From: Pelagibacterium limicola
GTDB lineage: Bacteria > Pseudomonadota > Alphaproteobacteria > Rhizobiales > Devosiaceae
DNA: 64,000 bases
Assembly (NCBI RefSeq): GCF_015694405.1
Contig: NZ_JADQDB010000011.1
Coordinates: 46,808 to 110,807 of the forward strand
Reading direction: 5' to 3'
Position numbers and translations under genes: made by a program. Under the pieces are notes generated by a model. The model searched no databases, had not been told where the DNA came from, and saw nothing but the letters and a program-made list of their open reading frames with translations. Below, one piece after another: positions 53,715 to 62,456 of this stretch (within the stretch, counting starts at the first letter, position 1; each line of letters starts with the position of its first letter).

Positions 53715-54031
53715 TGGAGCGTCGCCTCATCACCCCCACGCACGGTCCCTGGATCATCCAGCACCCGCGTGATGATGTTGACTCCGAGCCCTCTAGGGAC
53801 AGGTTCAATTCGAACACGAGTTCGCGAGGTGAGATATCTCCGGTCCAGCTTCCTCGGATTGGCTTGTGCCGCCATTCCGCGTCACTAAGCACTGTCCAGT
53901 CTTGTCGGGGGCGTCGTCAGCCTAAGCGCAACATGCGTAGCGACCGTGGACGGAACAACCCGATGGATCGCAATCTACCCGGCCAGCTCACTGGTCGGTC
54001 GGAGTCGAGCCGACTTACAATCGTTTCAGGG
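53715..54031. other. Gene-free stretch
   Basis: About 317 bases between the oxidoreductase and a convergent VOC gene. Short frames exist on both strands but none shows a domain, a ribosome site or family resemblance. I see no clear hairpin or repeat here. Confidence 0.5.
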
Positions 54032-54379
54032 CTAGTTGGCACCTATCGGGGCACCACCGAAGCCGATCTCGTTTCCGTCCGGGTCACGGAAAATCGCTTT
54101 CCTAACACCGTTCCCATAGGTGAGGCGGTCAATTGGTTCGATGCCGCGAGCGCTAATCGCCGCGATTCGCTGCTCGAAGTCGTCTAGAAAGATCGTAACG
54201 ACTGAGTGTCCCGCATGGTCCGCGCTCTGCTCGATGAAGATGGAGCGATGCTCGGCTAGCTCCCATACGGCCTCAGTCTCGGTCGCTATGTAAGTGGGCT
54301 CGCCGAGAAGTTGGCAATACCATGGCAGCGAGGTCGAGTAATCTCGCACGTAAATACCAGCAAACAAATCAACCGACAT
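54032..54379 (-). CDS. VOC-family (glyoxalase/dioxygenase superfamily) protein
   Basis: Small protein (115 aa) with the paired beta-alpha-beta-beta-beta modules of the vicinal oxygen chelate superfamily: LFAGIYVRDYSTSLPWYCQL at the N-terminus and KAIFRDPDGNEIGFGG at the end, the latter carrying the usual Glu metal-ligand position. The ATG at 54379 has GCAGGAG 7 bases upstream; the longer open frame to 54511 lacks support. Members include glyoxalases and antibiotic-resistance binding proteins. The function is not known. It lies downstream of an SDR gene on the same strand. Confidence 0.78.
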   Translation of the reverse strand: MSVDLFAGIYVRDYSTSLPWYCQLLGEPTYIATETEAVWELAEHRSIFIEQSADHAGHSVVTIFLDDFEQRIAAISARGIEPIDRLTYGNGVRKAIFRDPDGNEIGFGGAPIGAN

Positions 54380-54476
54380 AAGAGACTCCTGCGCCCACCG
54401 CCCGGCCGACAGAGGCTTCCGGCCCCGCGACATAGGCATCGAGCGACATGCTGTAGACAAGGACAATACATGCCAT

Positions 54477-55274
54477 CTAGTCGACCACCATTCCGCAGGT
54501 GAGGTTCGCAATGGCTCCCGTCATCGCTCCAGCGCGATCGGACGCAGCAAAGGCAGCGAACTCGGCCACTTCACGCAAAGTCGGTGCACGCTGAAGCAAT
54601 GCGCCTTGCCGAGCCCGCGCGGTGAACATCTCTTCGACAGTGATGCCGGCCCGGCTCGCGAAGCCCTCGAAAACCGTCCGGGCATGGGAGATCGGTAGCG
54701 CCTCGGGAATCGCATCGGCGCGCAAGCAGATCGCGCGAACACCGCGACCGCCCAGCTCGGCGGCAAGAAGCCGTGAGAACGTCTCGGTCGCGGCGCAGGT
54801 CACGCCATAGCCGAGGAAGCCTATGCCGGCGACACGGGATCCAGGCGTCGACAGGGTGAGTATGACGCCCGATCCTTGCTCGCTCATCGGCTTGGCAACC
54901 GCTTTTGCGATATTGAAATTGGCCTTCATGTAGGCGGTCAGCGGAAACAGGAAATCGTCCAGTTCGAGTTCGGCCAATGGCGGACCTTGAACATGGACGA
55001 TTCCGATCGCGTTCGCGGCGACATCGATGCACCCCGCCTTTGTTAGAATTTGCTCCGTGTGTTCGGCGACCGCCGATGTGTCCAACGCATCGACCTGCGC
55101 GATGTCGACCAAGCCACCTAGTGCCCGAATGTCTGCGGCCACACGCTCAAGCTTGTCCAGGCTCCTGCCGGCGATGAACACGTGCGCACCCTCTTGCGCG
55201 AACGTCCGTGCCATCGCCCCGCCGATGGCGCCCCCACCACCGTAGATCACCGCTGTCTTGCCATGCAGCAACAT
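54477..55274 (-). CDS. Short-chain dehydrogenase/reductase (SDR), atypical active site
   Basis: SDR-family protein (265 aa from ATG 55274; ATG 55301 also in frame). The cofactor motif is VIYGGGGAIGGAMARTFAQE, with GG in place of the usual TGxxxGIG, and DVAANAIGIV replaces NNAG. The catalytic Ser is in ILTLSTPGSRV, but at the usual YxxxK position GVTCAATETFSRLLAAELG has no clear Tyr-Lys pair, so activity may differ. It is divergent from an HxlR regulator with TTGCAA repeats in the gap, and would be its target. Confidence 0.82.
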   Translation of the reverse strand: MLLHGKTAVIYGGGGAIGGAMARTFAQEGAHVFIAGRSLDKLERVAADIRALGGLVDIAQVDALDTSAVAEHTEQILTKAGCIDVAANAIGIVHVQGPPLAELELDDFLFPLTAYMKANFNIAKAVAKPMSEQGSGVILTLSTPGSRVAGIGFLGYGVTCAATETFSRLLAAELGGRGVRAICLRADAIPEALPISHARTVFEGFASRAGITVEEMFTARARQGALLQRAPTLREVAEFAAFAASDRAGAMTGAIANLTCGMVVD

Positions 55275-55295
55275 AGGTCCCATCCGCGAATCTGA

Positions 55296-55318
55296 TTGCA
55301 ACTTGCAACCAATTGCAT
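55296..55318. promoter_or_regulatory. TTGCAA repeats between SDR and HxlR genes
   Basis: TTGCAA-C-TTGCAA (55296-55308) is a palindrome built of two self-complementary hexamers, followed by a third near copy (AATTGCA, 55311-55317). It lies in the divergent gap, close to the SDR start. A probable HxlR operator by position. Confidence 0.45.
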
Positions 55319-55364
55319 AGTGACTTCAGTAATGTCAATGTCCCGGTCTGAAGAGGAAGCATGA

Positions 55365-55877
55365 ATGGCCGAACTGCACCGATCGGGATGTCCCATCAAT
55401 CTCACGCTTGAGGTGCTAGGGGATCGCTGGAGCCTCATCGTCATCCGCGACATCATGTTTGCTGGCCGCCGGCATTTTCGCGAACTGCTAACGCGATCCG
55501 AAGAAGGGATCGCATCCAATATTCTCGCCGATCGTTTGCGCCGCCTCGTGGAGGTCGGGTTGCTCTCCAAATCGGATGATGCGTCACACCGCCAGAAAGC
55601 GATCTACAGCCTGACCGAGCCAGCAATTCAGCTTGTCCCTCTGCTGGCGGTCATGGGCGCGTGGGGCCGGCGCCACACACCGGCCACGCACACCCTATCG
55701 GTTCGCGCCGAACTCCTTGAGCAAGGCGGACCGTCTCTGTGGTCGGAGTTCATGGATGAATTGCGAAACTTGCACCTGGGCCATCCGTCAAAAGGACCAT
55801 CGGTTCTCGCACAGCTTCAGGCCGCGTTCGAGAAGGCAAGGATCGAGGACGACGTGTCCCCCGTCGACAAGCGATGA
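55365..55877 (+). CDS. HxlR-family transcription regulator (second)
   Basis: Winged-helix regulator (170 aa). Family blocks: SGCPINLTLEVLGDRWSLIV near the N-terminus, RHFRELLTRSEEGIASNILA, and LLAVMGAWGRRHTPATH as dimer helix. It has the conserved N-terminal cysteine. It is longer than the 110-140 residues typical of HxlR proteins because of a C-terminal extension of about 50 residues without a recognised motif. It is divergent from the SDR gene. Confidence 0.86.
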   Translation: MAELHRSGCPINLTLEVLGDRWSLIVIRDIMFAGRRHFRELLTRSEEGIASNILADRLRRLVEVGLLSKSDDASHRQKAIYSLTEPAIQLVPLLAVMGAWGRRHTPATHTLSVRAELLEQGGPSLWSEFMDELRNLHLGHPSKGPSVLAQLQAAFEKARIEDDVSPVDKR

Positions 55878-56093
55878 TCTAAGGCGAGGGCTTTGTTGGA
55901 CAAATCTCCGCAGCGTTCGTCAGTTGCAGGTTAAGGGCGTTGTCCTTAGGGCCGAGCTTTCGGCTGCACTGGAACCACCTCTGTCATGCAGGGCGGAACG
56001 GTGTCGTAGCAGTTGGGTGGCCGAGAGGGGTGGGTTTGTAGTTTCCCCAAATCCCGATACGTCGTCCCCTCCGGCACGATACAAGGCGCTGAC

Positions 56094-56519
56094 CTATGCG
56101 CTTTCGTTCTGCCTTGCCTCATATTGATCGCGTGCTTCCGCAATCCTCACCTGATTTGTCTCCGTCCAGATGACCAGTGCTTGAACAGTATCGAGCAGCG
56201 AATTGCCGAGAGGCGTGAGGTTATATTCCACCTTTGGAGGCACTGTCGCATAGACAGTCCTCTCCACGATCCCGTCCCGTTCGAGCTGGCGTAGGGTGGT
56301 GGTCAACATGCGCTTGCTGATGCCCTCGATGCTGCGTCGCAATTCGGCGAAGCGCATTGTGCGTTTGTCGAGCAGCGCGATGACCAGCAGCGACCACTTG
56401 TCGGCAATCCTGTCGAGGATTTGCCGCACTTCGCAGCCCTCACGAACGTCCCATTGCAGCACGTCGTAGTTGGAGGTGAGCCGGCAGTTACCGGGTAATT
56501 CTAAAGTGCCTTCTTTCAT
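56094..56519 (-). CDS. HxlR-family transcription regulator (third)
   Basis: Winged-helix regulator (141 aa): GCEVRQILDRIADKWSLLVI, MRFAELRRSIEGISKRMLTT, LRQLERDGIVERTVYATVPP and LTPLGNSLLDTVQALVIW. The N-terminal cysteine in the GCEVRQ motif matches redox-sensing YodB/QorR-type members. It is divergent from an MFS exporter gene with an inverted repeat between the two, so it probably represses that pump until a reactive compound modifies the cysteine. The sensing role is inferred. Confidence 0.87.
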   Translation of the reverse strand: MKEGTLELPGNCRLTSNYDVLQWDVREGCEVRQILDRIADKWSLLVIALLDKRTMRFAELRRSIEGISKRMLTTTLRQLERDGIVERTVYATVPPKVEYNLTPLGNSLLDTVQALVIWTETNQVRIAEARDQYEARQNESA

Positions 56520-56556
56520 GGGTTTGCATCCTGCCGTATCGCTTACGGGGTTACAA

Positions 56557-56585
56557 GAGGGAACCCGGTAAGAAAAAGTTCCCTC
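56557..56585. promoter_or_regulatory. Inverted repeat between HxlR and MFS genes
   Basis: GAGGGAAC (56557-56564) and GTTCCCTC (56578-56585) form a perfect 8-base dyad with a 13-base centre, in the 84-base divergent gap. The likely operator for the adjacent HxlR protein. Confidence 0.5.
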
Positions 56586-56618
56586 ATTCTACCAGAACCA
56601 TGAATGAGGACACACCCC

Positions 56619-58067
56619 ATGACACCCACAGTGTCGCAATCGTCGGCATCCGAACCCGCACGTATGACCCTTCAGGAGAAAGGAGCGCTTCTAGTCCTAT
56701 GCGGCGCGATCTTCCTGGAGGGTCTGGACATCGCGATGCTCAACGTGGCGCTGCCGCACATTCGTGTTGATCTTGGACTCTCCACCACGACGCTCAGCGC
56801 TGTAGTCAGTTCCTATGTGATCGGCTACGCAGGATTCATGCTTCTCGGCGGTCGCATCTGCGACCTCTATGGAAGGCGTCGTGTCTTTCTGATCGCCCTC
56901 GGCGTGTTCGTCGTCCTTTCAGGGCTCGGAGGGCTCGCTACCGAGGGCTGGATGCTTCTTGCGGCCCGCTTCATCACCGGGATGTCGGCCGCCTTCATGA
57001 CCCCGGCTGGCCTCTCGCTCATCACCACCAACTTCCCCGAGGGGCCAAGGCGCAACAAGGCCGTCCTCATCTATGCGGGCGCTGCTTCGGCTGGATACTC
57101 CTTGGGTCTGGTCGTTGGTGGAGTACTGACAGCGATTAGTTGGCGCTGGGTTTTCTTTGCTCCCGCGATTATGGCTGCCCTGATCCTCCTGCTCGCTGTG
57201 AAACTCATAGCCGATGCCCATCGCCCGGAGGCACGTCGCAAGTTTGATCTCATCGGCGCGCTGGTGCTGACGTCAGCCATGCTCTTTGCCGCCATCGGCA
57301 TCGCTCGCCTCGAAAATCCTCAGGAGTATCAAACTGCACTGGTCGCCTGCGTAGTGAGCGCGGCCTTGTGGGTGATCTTCGTGCTCATTGAACGCAGGAC
57401 GAACGAACCCCTTATCCGCCTTGGCATTCTGAGGTCCGGTTCACTTGTTCGCGCCAATCTTTCCATGCTGCTCTTTGGTGGATCGTTCTTCGGGTTCCAA
57501 TTCGTCGTGACGCTCTATCTGCAAGAACTGCTGGGATGGACGCCGCTTCAAACAGGTCTTGCCGTAATCGTCGTGAGCATCGACGCGATCCTTGCACCCA
57601 CGCTGACACCTGTTCTGGTGAACCGCTTCGGCAATGTCAGGATCATTGTCGTTGGGCTCGCCCTTGCTGCACTCGCCTATGCCTTGTTCCTGCGTCTAGG
57701 CCTGGATTGGACCTATGCAGCCATGTTTCCGACCATGCTAGTGCTTGGCGTGGGGTTCGCCCTTGCCTACGGCCCGCTCACCATCGTGGCCACCAACGGG
57801 GTGGTTGAGAATGAACAAGGCCTTGCAAGCAGTCTGGTAAACACTTCCTTCCAATTTGGGGCCGGTCTCGGGCTTTCGGCTGTCGGCGCGCTTGCTGTCC
57901 TCGGTCTTGGCGGTGACGGCGGAGTTGAGGCACGGCTGGAGGCACTGCGCATGGCGATGCTCGTTCCCGTTGCCGCTGCCGCAGTCGCTGCCTTCGTAAT
58001 GATGACGACCAGGAGGGAGCGGGCAGGTGCAATTTCCGAGCAGGCAACCGCGCTATCCTCGAACTGA
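56619..58067 (+). CDS. MFS drug exporter, DHA2 (14-span) type
   Basis: Major-facilitator exporter (482 aa from ATG 56619, which has GAGG 9 bases upstream; ATG 56604 is in frame too). About 14 hydrophobic spans. Motif A is in LGGRICDLYGRRRVFLIALG near residue 80; the proton-coupling Asp in LEGLDIAMLNVALPHIRVD near 40 and motif C in AASAGYSLGLVVGGVLTAI near 160 mark the EmrB/QacA-type antiporters. It pairs with the divergent HxlR regulator. The exported compound is unknown. Confidence 0.88.
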   Translation: MTPTVSQSSASEPARMTLQEKGALLVLCGAIFLEGLDIAMLNVALPHIRVDLGLSTTTLSAVVSSYVIGYAGFMLLGGRICDLYGRRRVFLIALGVFVVLSGLGGLATEGWMLLAARFITGMSAAFMTPAGLSLITTNFPEGPRRNKAVLIYAGAASAGYSLGLVVGGVLTAISWRWVFFAPAIMAALILLLAVKLIADAHRPEARRKFDLIGALVLTSAMLFAAIGIARLENPQEYQTALVACVVSAALWVIFVLIERRTNEPLIRLGILRSGSLVRANLSMLLFGGSFFGFQFVVTLYLQELLGWTPLQTGLAVIVVSIDAILAPTLTPVLVNRFGNVRIIVVGLALAALAYALFLRLGLDWTYAAMFPTMLVLGVGFALAYGPLTIVATNGVVENEQGLASSLVNTSFQFGAGLGLSAVGALAVLGLGGDGGVEARLEALRMAMLVPVAAAAVAAFVMMTTRRERAGAISEQATALSSN

Positions 58068-58159
58068 CGCTGGGACGCAGACCCATGCGGCGATCACCAT
58101 CAGCAAGAAACCATCGGTATCCGTTGCGGACGCCAACTTTGCTGGGCGGACGCATCCCC

Positions 58160-59089
58160 ATGACGTCACTGCTTCATACATTGGCGGTCGCCGAATATCT
58201 GAACTTCCGCCACGCCGCTAGCGCGCTGGGCGTGGCGCAATCCAGTGTAAGCGCCAGGGTGAAGGCGCCGGAGGAAGACCTTGGCATCCTCCTGTTCGAG
58301 CGTCACACGCGGGGCGTCCGGCTGACCCAGGCCGGGCGTCACTTCGTCGAGCGGATAGCCGCAGGGGTCGATCAACTGGATAGTGCGGTGAAGACCGCTG
58401 GAATGGCAGCGGTTGGACAGTGTGGCCGGTTGCGCATCGGCGTCCATGCCCTGATCCCTGGCAGCTTCCTGGCCAAACTGATCGGGCAGTACCGGGAAGA
58501 TCACCCCGGCATTGAGGTCGAGATTACCGAAGGCATGGCCCGCGACGCAGTGATGCAGCTTCGCGCCGATCGGCTGGACGTGGTGTTTGTCGCCGGCAAG
58601 CCCAAACTCCCCGACTGCCATACCGACCCGATCTGGAGCGAATCGCTGGTTGCCGTACTGCCTGACGGGCATCGCCTCGCCGCGCAGTCAGCAATCACCT
58701 GGGACGATCTGGTCGGCGAGACTTTCCTTGTTCGTCGCGGTGGCACCGGCCCGGAGGTTCATGAGCATATCGTGCTGCGCTTTGCCGGGCGTTGGCCTGC
58801 ACCGTCGATTCAACGTTTCGATGTCGGGCGCGGCACATTGTTATCCATGGTCGGACAGGGCTTCGGCATCACCATCGCCGGGGCGGCCACGGCGCTGCTG
58901 CCGACGACCGGCATCGTCTTCCTGCCCGTCGCCGATGAGCCCGAACCGGTTGCCTTTACCGCCGTCTGGTCGCCATCCAATCGCAGCGCAACACTTAAAA
59001 ACCTGCTCGACCTCGCAAGCGATATGAGTCGTCGCGGCGGTTCGCGCGGCCAGTTGCTGGCCGACCACTATCCTCCCGGGATGGGGTGA
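58160..59089 (+). CDS. LysR-family transcription regulator
   Basis: LysR-type regulator (309 aa from ATG 58160; an open frame to 58085 lacks LysR sequence). The helix-turn-helix is LNFRHAASALGVAQSSVSAR, followed by VKAPEEDLGILLFERHTRG, where the family normally has KALEE; a Pro in the linker helix start is unusual. The effector domain follows (GRLRIGVHALIPGSFLAKLI, then residues to about 300). It lies directly before the intact traG gene, 122 bases apart and on the same strand, and its target is not obvious. Confidence 0.85.
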   Translation: MTSLLHTLAVAEYLNFRHAASALGVAQSSVSARVKAPEEDLGILLFERHTRGVRLTQAGRHFVERIAAGVDQLDSAVKTAGMAAVGQCGRLRIGVHALIPGSFLAKLIGQYREDHPGIEVEITEGMARDAVMQLRADRLDVVFVAGKPKLPDCHTDPIWSESLVAVLPDGHRLAAQSAITWDDLVGETFLVRRGGTGPEVHEHIVLRFAGRWPAPSIQRFDVGRGTLLSMVGQGFGITIAGAATALLPTTGIVFLPVADEPEPVAFTAVWSPSNRSATLKNLLDLASDMSRRGGSRGQLLADHYPPGMG

Positions 59090-59211
59090 CGGAATCCATC
59101 CAATTTGCCGCCGATAATATCCGGCAGTTCCATGGCATCCTCTTTCCTGTTGCCCGCCCCCTTTTGCCTGCCCTCTGTTCGGCTCCATCACTTTTTCCGA
59201 TCGGAGCCGGT

Positions 59212-61200
59212 ATGCGTGGAGGTCGAATACTCTGGGGTCACATCATCGTCGTCTTCACCATCGTTCTGGTGATGATATGGGCGGCGACGCAATGGGTCGC
59301 CTTCCGCCTTAGCTTCCAGCCCCAGCTTGGAGCGCCATGGTTCGAACTGACCGGCTGGCCGATCTATTACCCGCCAGCCTTCTTCTGGTGGTGGTTCTCC
59401 TTCGACGCCTATGCGCCGGCGATCTTCGTGGAGGGCGCAATCATCGCTGCGTCCGGCGGCTTCATCGCCATCGCCGCCGCAATTCTCATGTCGATCATCA
59501 GGGCACGCGAAGCAAAGAACGTCGCCACCTACGGCTCGGCTCGCTGGGCCGAGGATCGGGAAATCCGTGCCGCCGGGCTTCTCGGCCGTGACGGTGTGGT
59601 GCTCGGCCAGTATGAACGCAACTACCTGCGCCATGACGGGCCGGAGCATATCCTGTGCTTCGCACCGACCCGCAGCGGCAAGGGCGTGGGCCTGGTCGTC
59701 CCGACCCTGTTGACTTGGCCGGGAAGCTGCATCGTCCACGACATTAAGGGGGAGAACTGGACGCTGACAGCAGGCTTTCGCGCGAAGCATGGCCGTGTCC
59801 TGCTGTTCGACCCGACCAATGCCAAATCCTCAGCCTACAATCCGCTGCTCGAGGTGCGGCAGGGCGAATGGGAAGTCCGCGACGTGCAGAACATCGCCGA
59901 CATTCTTGTCGATCCCGATGGCAGTCTCGACAAACGGAACCATTGGGAAAAGACGAGCCACAGCCTACTTGTCGGCGCGATCCTGCATGTCCTCTACGCG
60001 GAGCCGGACAAAACCCTGGCCGGCGTCGCCAATTTCCTGTCCGATCCGCGCCGCCCGGTGGAAGCCACCTTGCGCGCCATGATGGGCACGCCGCACCTGG
60101 GCGAAGCTGGCGTTCATCCCGTCATCGCTTCATCCGCCCGCGAACTGTTGAACAAGAGCGAGAACGAACGGTCGGGCGTGCTCAGCACGGCTATGTCCTT
60201 CCTCGGCCTCTATCGCGATCCGGTGGTGGCGCGCGTTACCTCGCGTTGCGACTGGCGCATTGCTGACCTGGTCGGCAGCCGGGAGCCGGTCACGCTCTAT
60301 CTCGTCGTGCCACCGTCCGACATCAACCGGACCAAGCCGTTGATCCGGCTCATTCTCAATCAGGTGGGCCGTAGGCTAACCGAGGAACTGGAAACCTCCG
60401 GCAGGCGCCACCGCCTGCTGTTGATGCTGGACGAGTTCCCGGCGCTCGGCCGTCTCGACTTCTTCGAGAGTGCTTTGGCCTTCATGGCTGGATACGGCCT
60501 CAAGAGCTTCCTGATCGCGCAATCGCTTAACCAGATCGAGCGCGCCTACGGCCAGAACAACGCCATCCTCGACAACTGCCATGTCCGCGTCGCCTTTGCG
60601 ACCAACGATGAGAGGACCGCGAAAAGGGTCAGCGACGCGCTCGGCACCGCGACCGAACTGCGCGATTCTACCAACTATGCGGGCCATCGTCTCGCGCCGT
60701 GGCTGGGGCATCTGATGGTGTCGCGGCAGGAGACCGCGCGCCCGCTGCTCACGCCGGGCGAGATCATGCAGTTGCCACCCACCGATGAGATTATCATGGT
60801 GGCGGGCACGCCACCGATCCGCGCGACCAAGGCCCGCTACTATGAGGATGCGCGCTTCCAGGAACGCATCCTGCCGCCGCCCGATCTGGCATCCGTTCCG
60901 TCCAGGCCCAGTTCGTCATCCGACGACTGGTCGTGCCGTGTGATCGCGTCCGCGAGCCCGTCGGCGGCGAACGCGGCCGGCGACACCGCAGGCGATCCGG
61001 CAAATGCAGGCATCCGCCGCGAGCCGGAATTGCCCGAGCATGAGGAAATCGTCGCACCTCCGCCGCACCCGACAAGGGAGTTCGCAATCCTCGACGACGA
61101 ACCCGATGTCGATGCCGCCAAGGCCCGAGCCATGCGTCAGCGCATGCGGATAGTCGCGCGGCAGGCATCGATGAACCCCGATGACGGCATCGAGCTTTGA
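59212..61200 (+). CDS. traG: Conjugal coupling protein TraG/VirD4 (intact, copy 2)
   Basis: Type IV coupling protein (662 aa, usual length) that carries relaxosome DNA to the conjugation pore. The ATG at 59212 has GGAG 6 bases upstream; a GTG far upstream (59086) has no support. N-terminal membrane spans lie near residues 8-28 and 70-95. Walker A is in FAPTRSGKGVGLVVPTLL near 155 and Walker B in LLLMLDEFPALGRLDFF near 410; AQSLNQIERAYGQNN follows. The last 60 residues are an acidic, proline-rich tail. Residues from 218 on are duplicated in the truncated copy at 27868-29209. An RHH gene follows, but no trb genes, so transfer could only work with a type IV pore from elsewhere. Confidence 0.92.
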   Translation: MRGGRILWGHIIVVFTIVLVMIWAATQWVAFRLSFQPQLGAPWFELTGWPIYYPPAFFWWWFSFDAYAPAIFVEGAIIAASGGFIAIAAAILMSIIRAREAKNVATYGSARWAEDREIRAAGLLGRDGVVLGQYERNYLRHDGPEHILCFAPTRSGKGVGLVVPTLLTWPGSCIVHDIKGENWTLTAGFRAKHGRVLLFDPTNAKSSAYNPLLEVRQGEWEVRDVQNIADILVDPDGSLDKRNHWEKTSHSLLVGAILHVLYAEPDKTLAGVANFLSDPRRPVEATLRAMMGTPHLGEAGVHPVIASSARELLNKSENERSGVLSTAMSFLGLYRDPVVARVTSRCDWRIADLVGSREPVTLYLVVPPSDINRTKPLIRLILNQVGRRLTEELETSGRRHRLLLMLDEFPALGRLDFFESALAFMAGYGLKSFLIAQSLNQIERAYGQNNAILDNCHVRVAFATNDERTAKRVSDALGTATELRDSTNYAGHRLAPWLGHLMVSRQETARPLLTPGEIMQLPPTDEIIMVAGTPPIRATKARYYEDARFQERILPPPDLASVPSRPSSSSDDWSCRVIASASPSAANAAGDTAGDPANAGIRREPELPEHEEIVAPPPHPTREFAILDDEPDVDAAKARAMRQRMRIVARQASMNPDDGIEL

Positions 61201-61613
61201 AGGAATCCTCGTGACGAAACGCGCGCGCATGAATGTCTATTTCGAACCCGACCTGCTCAAACAGGTCGAGGCCCTGTCACTGCGCCGGAAGGTGTCGAAA
61301 TCCGCGATCATCGAGGCTGCTGTCGCCTCCTTCCTTTCCGGCGATACCACCGAGAAGATGGAGGCCGCCCTGTCGCGGCGCATGGACAGGCTCGGCCGCC
61401 AGGTCGATACGCTCGACGAAGATCTCGCCATTCTCGGTGAGACTCTTTCGATGTTCATCCGCTTCTGGCTGACCATCACCCCGCCCTTGCCGGAAAGCGC
61501 CCGGGCCTCGGCGCGGGCGAAGGGCATGGAACGCTTCGATGGCTTCATGCAGACTCTCGGCCGGCGGCTCGCTTCTGGGGACAGGTTCCTCAAGGAACTG
61601 TCGCGGGATGTCG
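59862..61613 (+). repeat. Direct repeat, right copy (traG 3' part plus RHH gene)
   Basis: Homologous to 27868 to about 29622 in the same orientation. It lies inside the intact traG-RHH pair, so this copy is the complete one and the left copy the truncated one. About 32 kb separate the two starts. Confidence 0.85.
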
Positions 61614-61663
61614 ATCCATCTGTACAAATTGCGACAGACGTTGAGGAGAGCCAAACGAAATAG
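61211..61663 (+). CDS. Ribbon-helix-helix (CopG-like) conjugation-associated protein, copy 2
   Basis: Small DNA-binding protein (150 aa). GTG start at 61211 with GAAGGA upstream, 10 bases after traG, exactly as in copy 1. The RHH part (RMNVYFEPDLLKQVEALSLR, KVSKSAIIEAAVASFLSGD) is nearly identical to copy 1; the middle (LDEDLAILGETLSMFIRFWL) predicts a helix-rich dimer or membrane-leaning region, and the last 15 residues differ. The expected next gene, trbB, is absent; the sequence turns to an exporter gene instead. Confidence 0.8.
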   Translation: MTKRARMNVYFEPDLLKQVEALSLRRKVSKSAIIEAAVASFLSGDTTEKMEAALSRRMDRLGRQVDTLDEDLAILGETLSMFIRFWLTITPPLPESARASARAKGMERFDGFMQTLGRRLASGDRFLKELSRDVDPSVQIATDVEESQTK

Positions 61664-61829
61664 TGTCAGGTTTCGACGCCTTTGCGGACGTTCGCATCTC
61701 GGGTGCGGAACGGCGGCTTCGAGCCCTGCATGCGCTTTCCCCAGAATGCAACCAATGTCCGATCTTCAGACTTGCCTTTGAAAAAGGGATATGGATTGCT
61801 GGAACTTAAGACGCATGAAGGGTCTCGGA

Positions 61830-62456
61830 ATGATCGACGCAACTGTATTGATAACCTACTCACTGGTCGTACTGGGGTTTGTCTTCATCCCCGGACCCGC
61901 GACGCTTCTTACTGTTGCTCGCGCCACGACCTCCGGTACGAAGGTTGGGATCGCCACGGGCGCAGGCATCACTGTCGGAGACATCATCCATACGATCATG
62001 GCCGTCGTCGGCATCTCGGCGATCATCGCGACCTCAGCAACCCTGTTCAGCATCGTGAAATATCTCGGCGCAGCCTATCTCGTTTACCTGGGGATCAAGG
62101 GCATAATCGAGAAAGCGCCGGTTGATCTCGGGCTGGGCCGGGTTCCGATCACGGCACCGCAGGCATTCCGGCAGGCAATCCTCGCCGAAGTTCTCAATCC
62201 CAAGACTGCGCTCTTCTTCCTGGCGTTCCTGCCGCAGTTCGTAGTGCCCGAGAATGGTTATGTTATCGCACAACTCACGATTCTTGGCGTTCTGTTCGCC
62301 TTGATCGGATTCTTCAGCACGATCGTCTATTCAGTCGCGGCGGGCGGTCTGGGTAATTTCCTGCGTCGCAACCCGACCGTGTTGAAATGGCAGGGCAAGG
62401 TTGTCGGAGGCATCTACTGTGCGCTTGGTGCGCGCCTGGCCCTGCAAGAGCGATAA
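61830..62456 (+). CDS. LysE/RhtB-family exporter
   Basis: Inner-membrane exporter (208 aa) with about six spans, typical for LysE/RhtB amino-acid or metabolite exporters. Family blocks: LGFVFIPGPATLLTVARATTS near residue 15, GAGITVGDIIHTIMAVVG near 45, YLGAAYLVYLGIKGI near 75 and EVLNPKTALFFLAFLPQFV near 125. ATG 61830 is preferred as the first span begins 8 residues later; ATG 61815 and 61791 are in frame. The substrate is unknown. No regulator is adjacent. Confidence 0.86.
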   Translation: MIDATVLITYSLVVLGFVFIPGPATLLTVARATTSGTKVGIATGAGITVGDIIHTIMAVVGISAIIATSATLFSIVKYLGAAYLVYLGIKGIIEKAPVDLGLGRVPITAPQAFRQAILAEVLNPKTALFFLAFLPQFVVPENGYVIAQLTILGVLFALIGFFSTIVYSVAAGGLGNFLRRNPTVLKWQGKVVGGIYCALGARLALQER

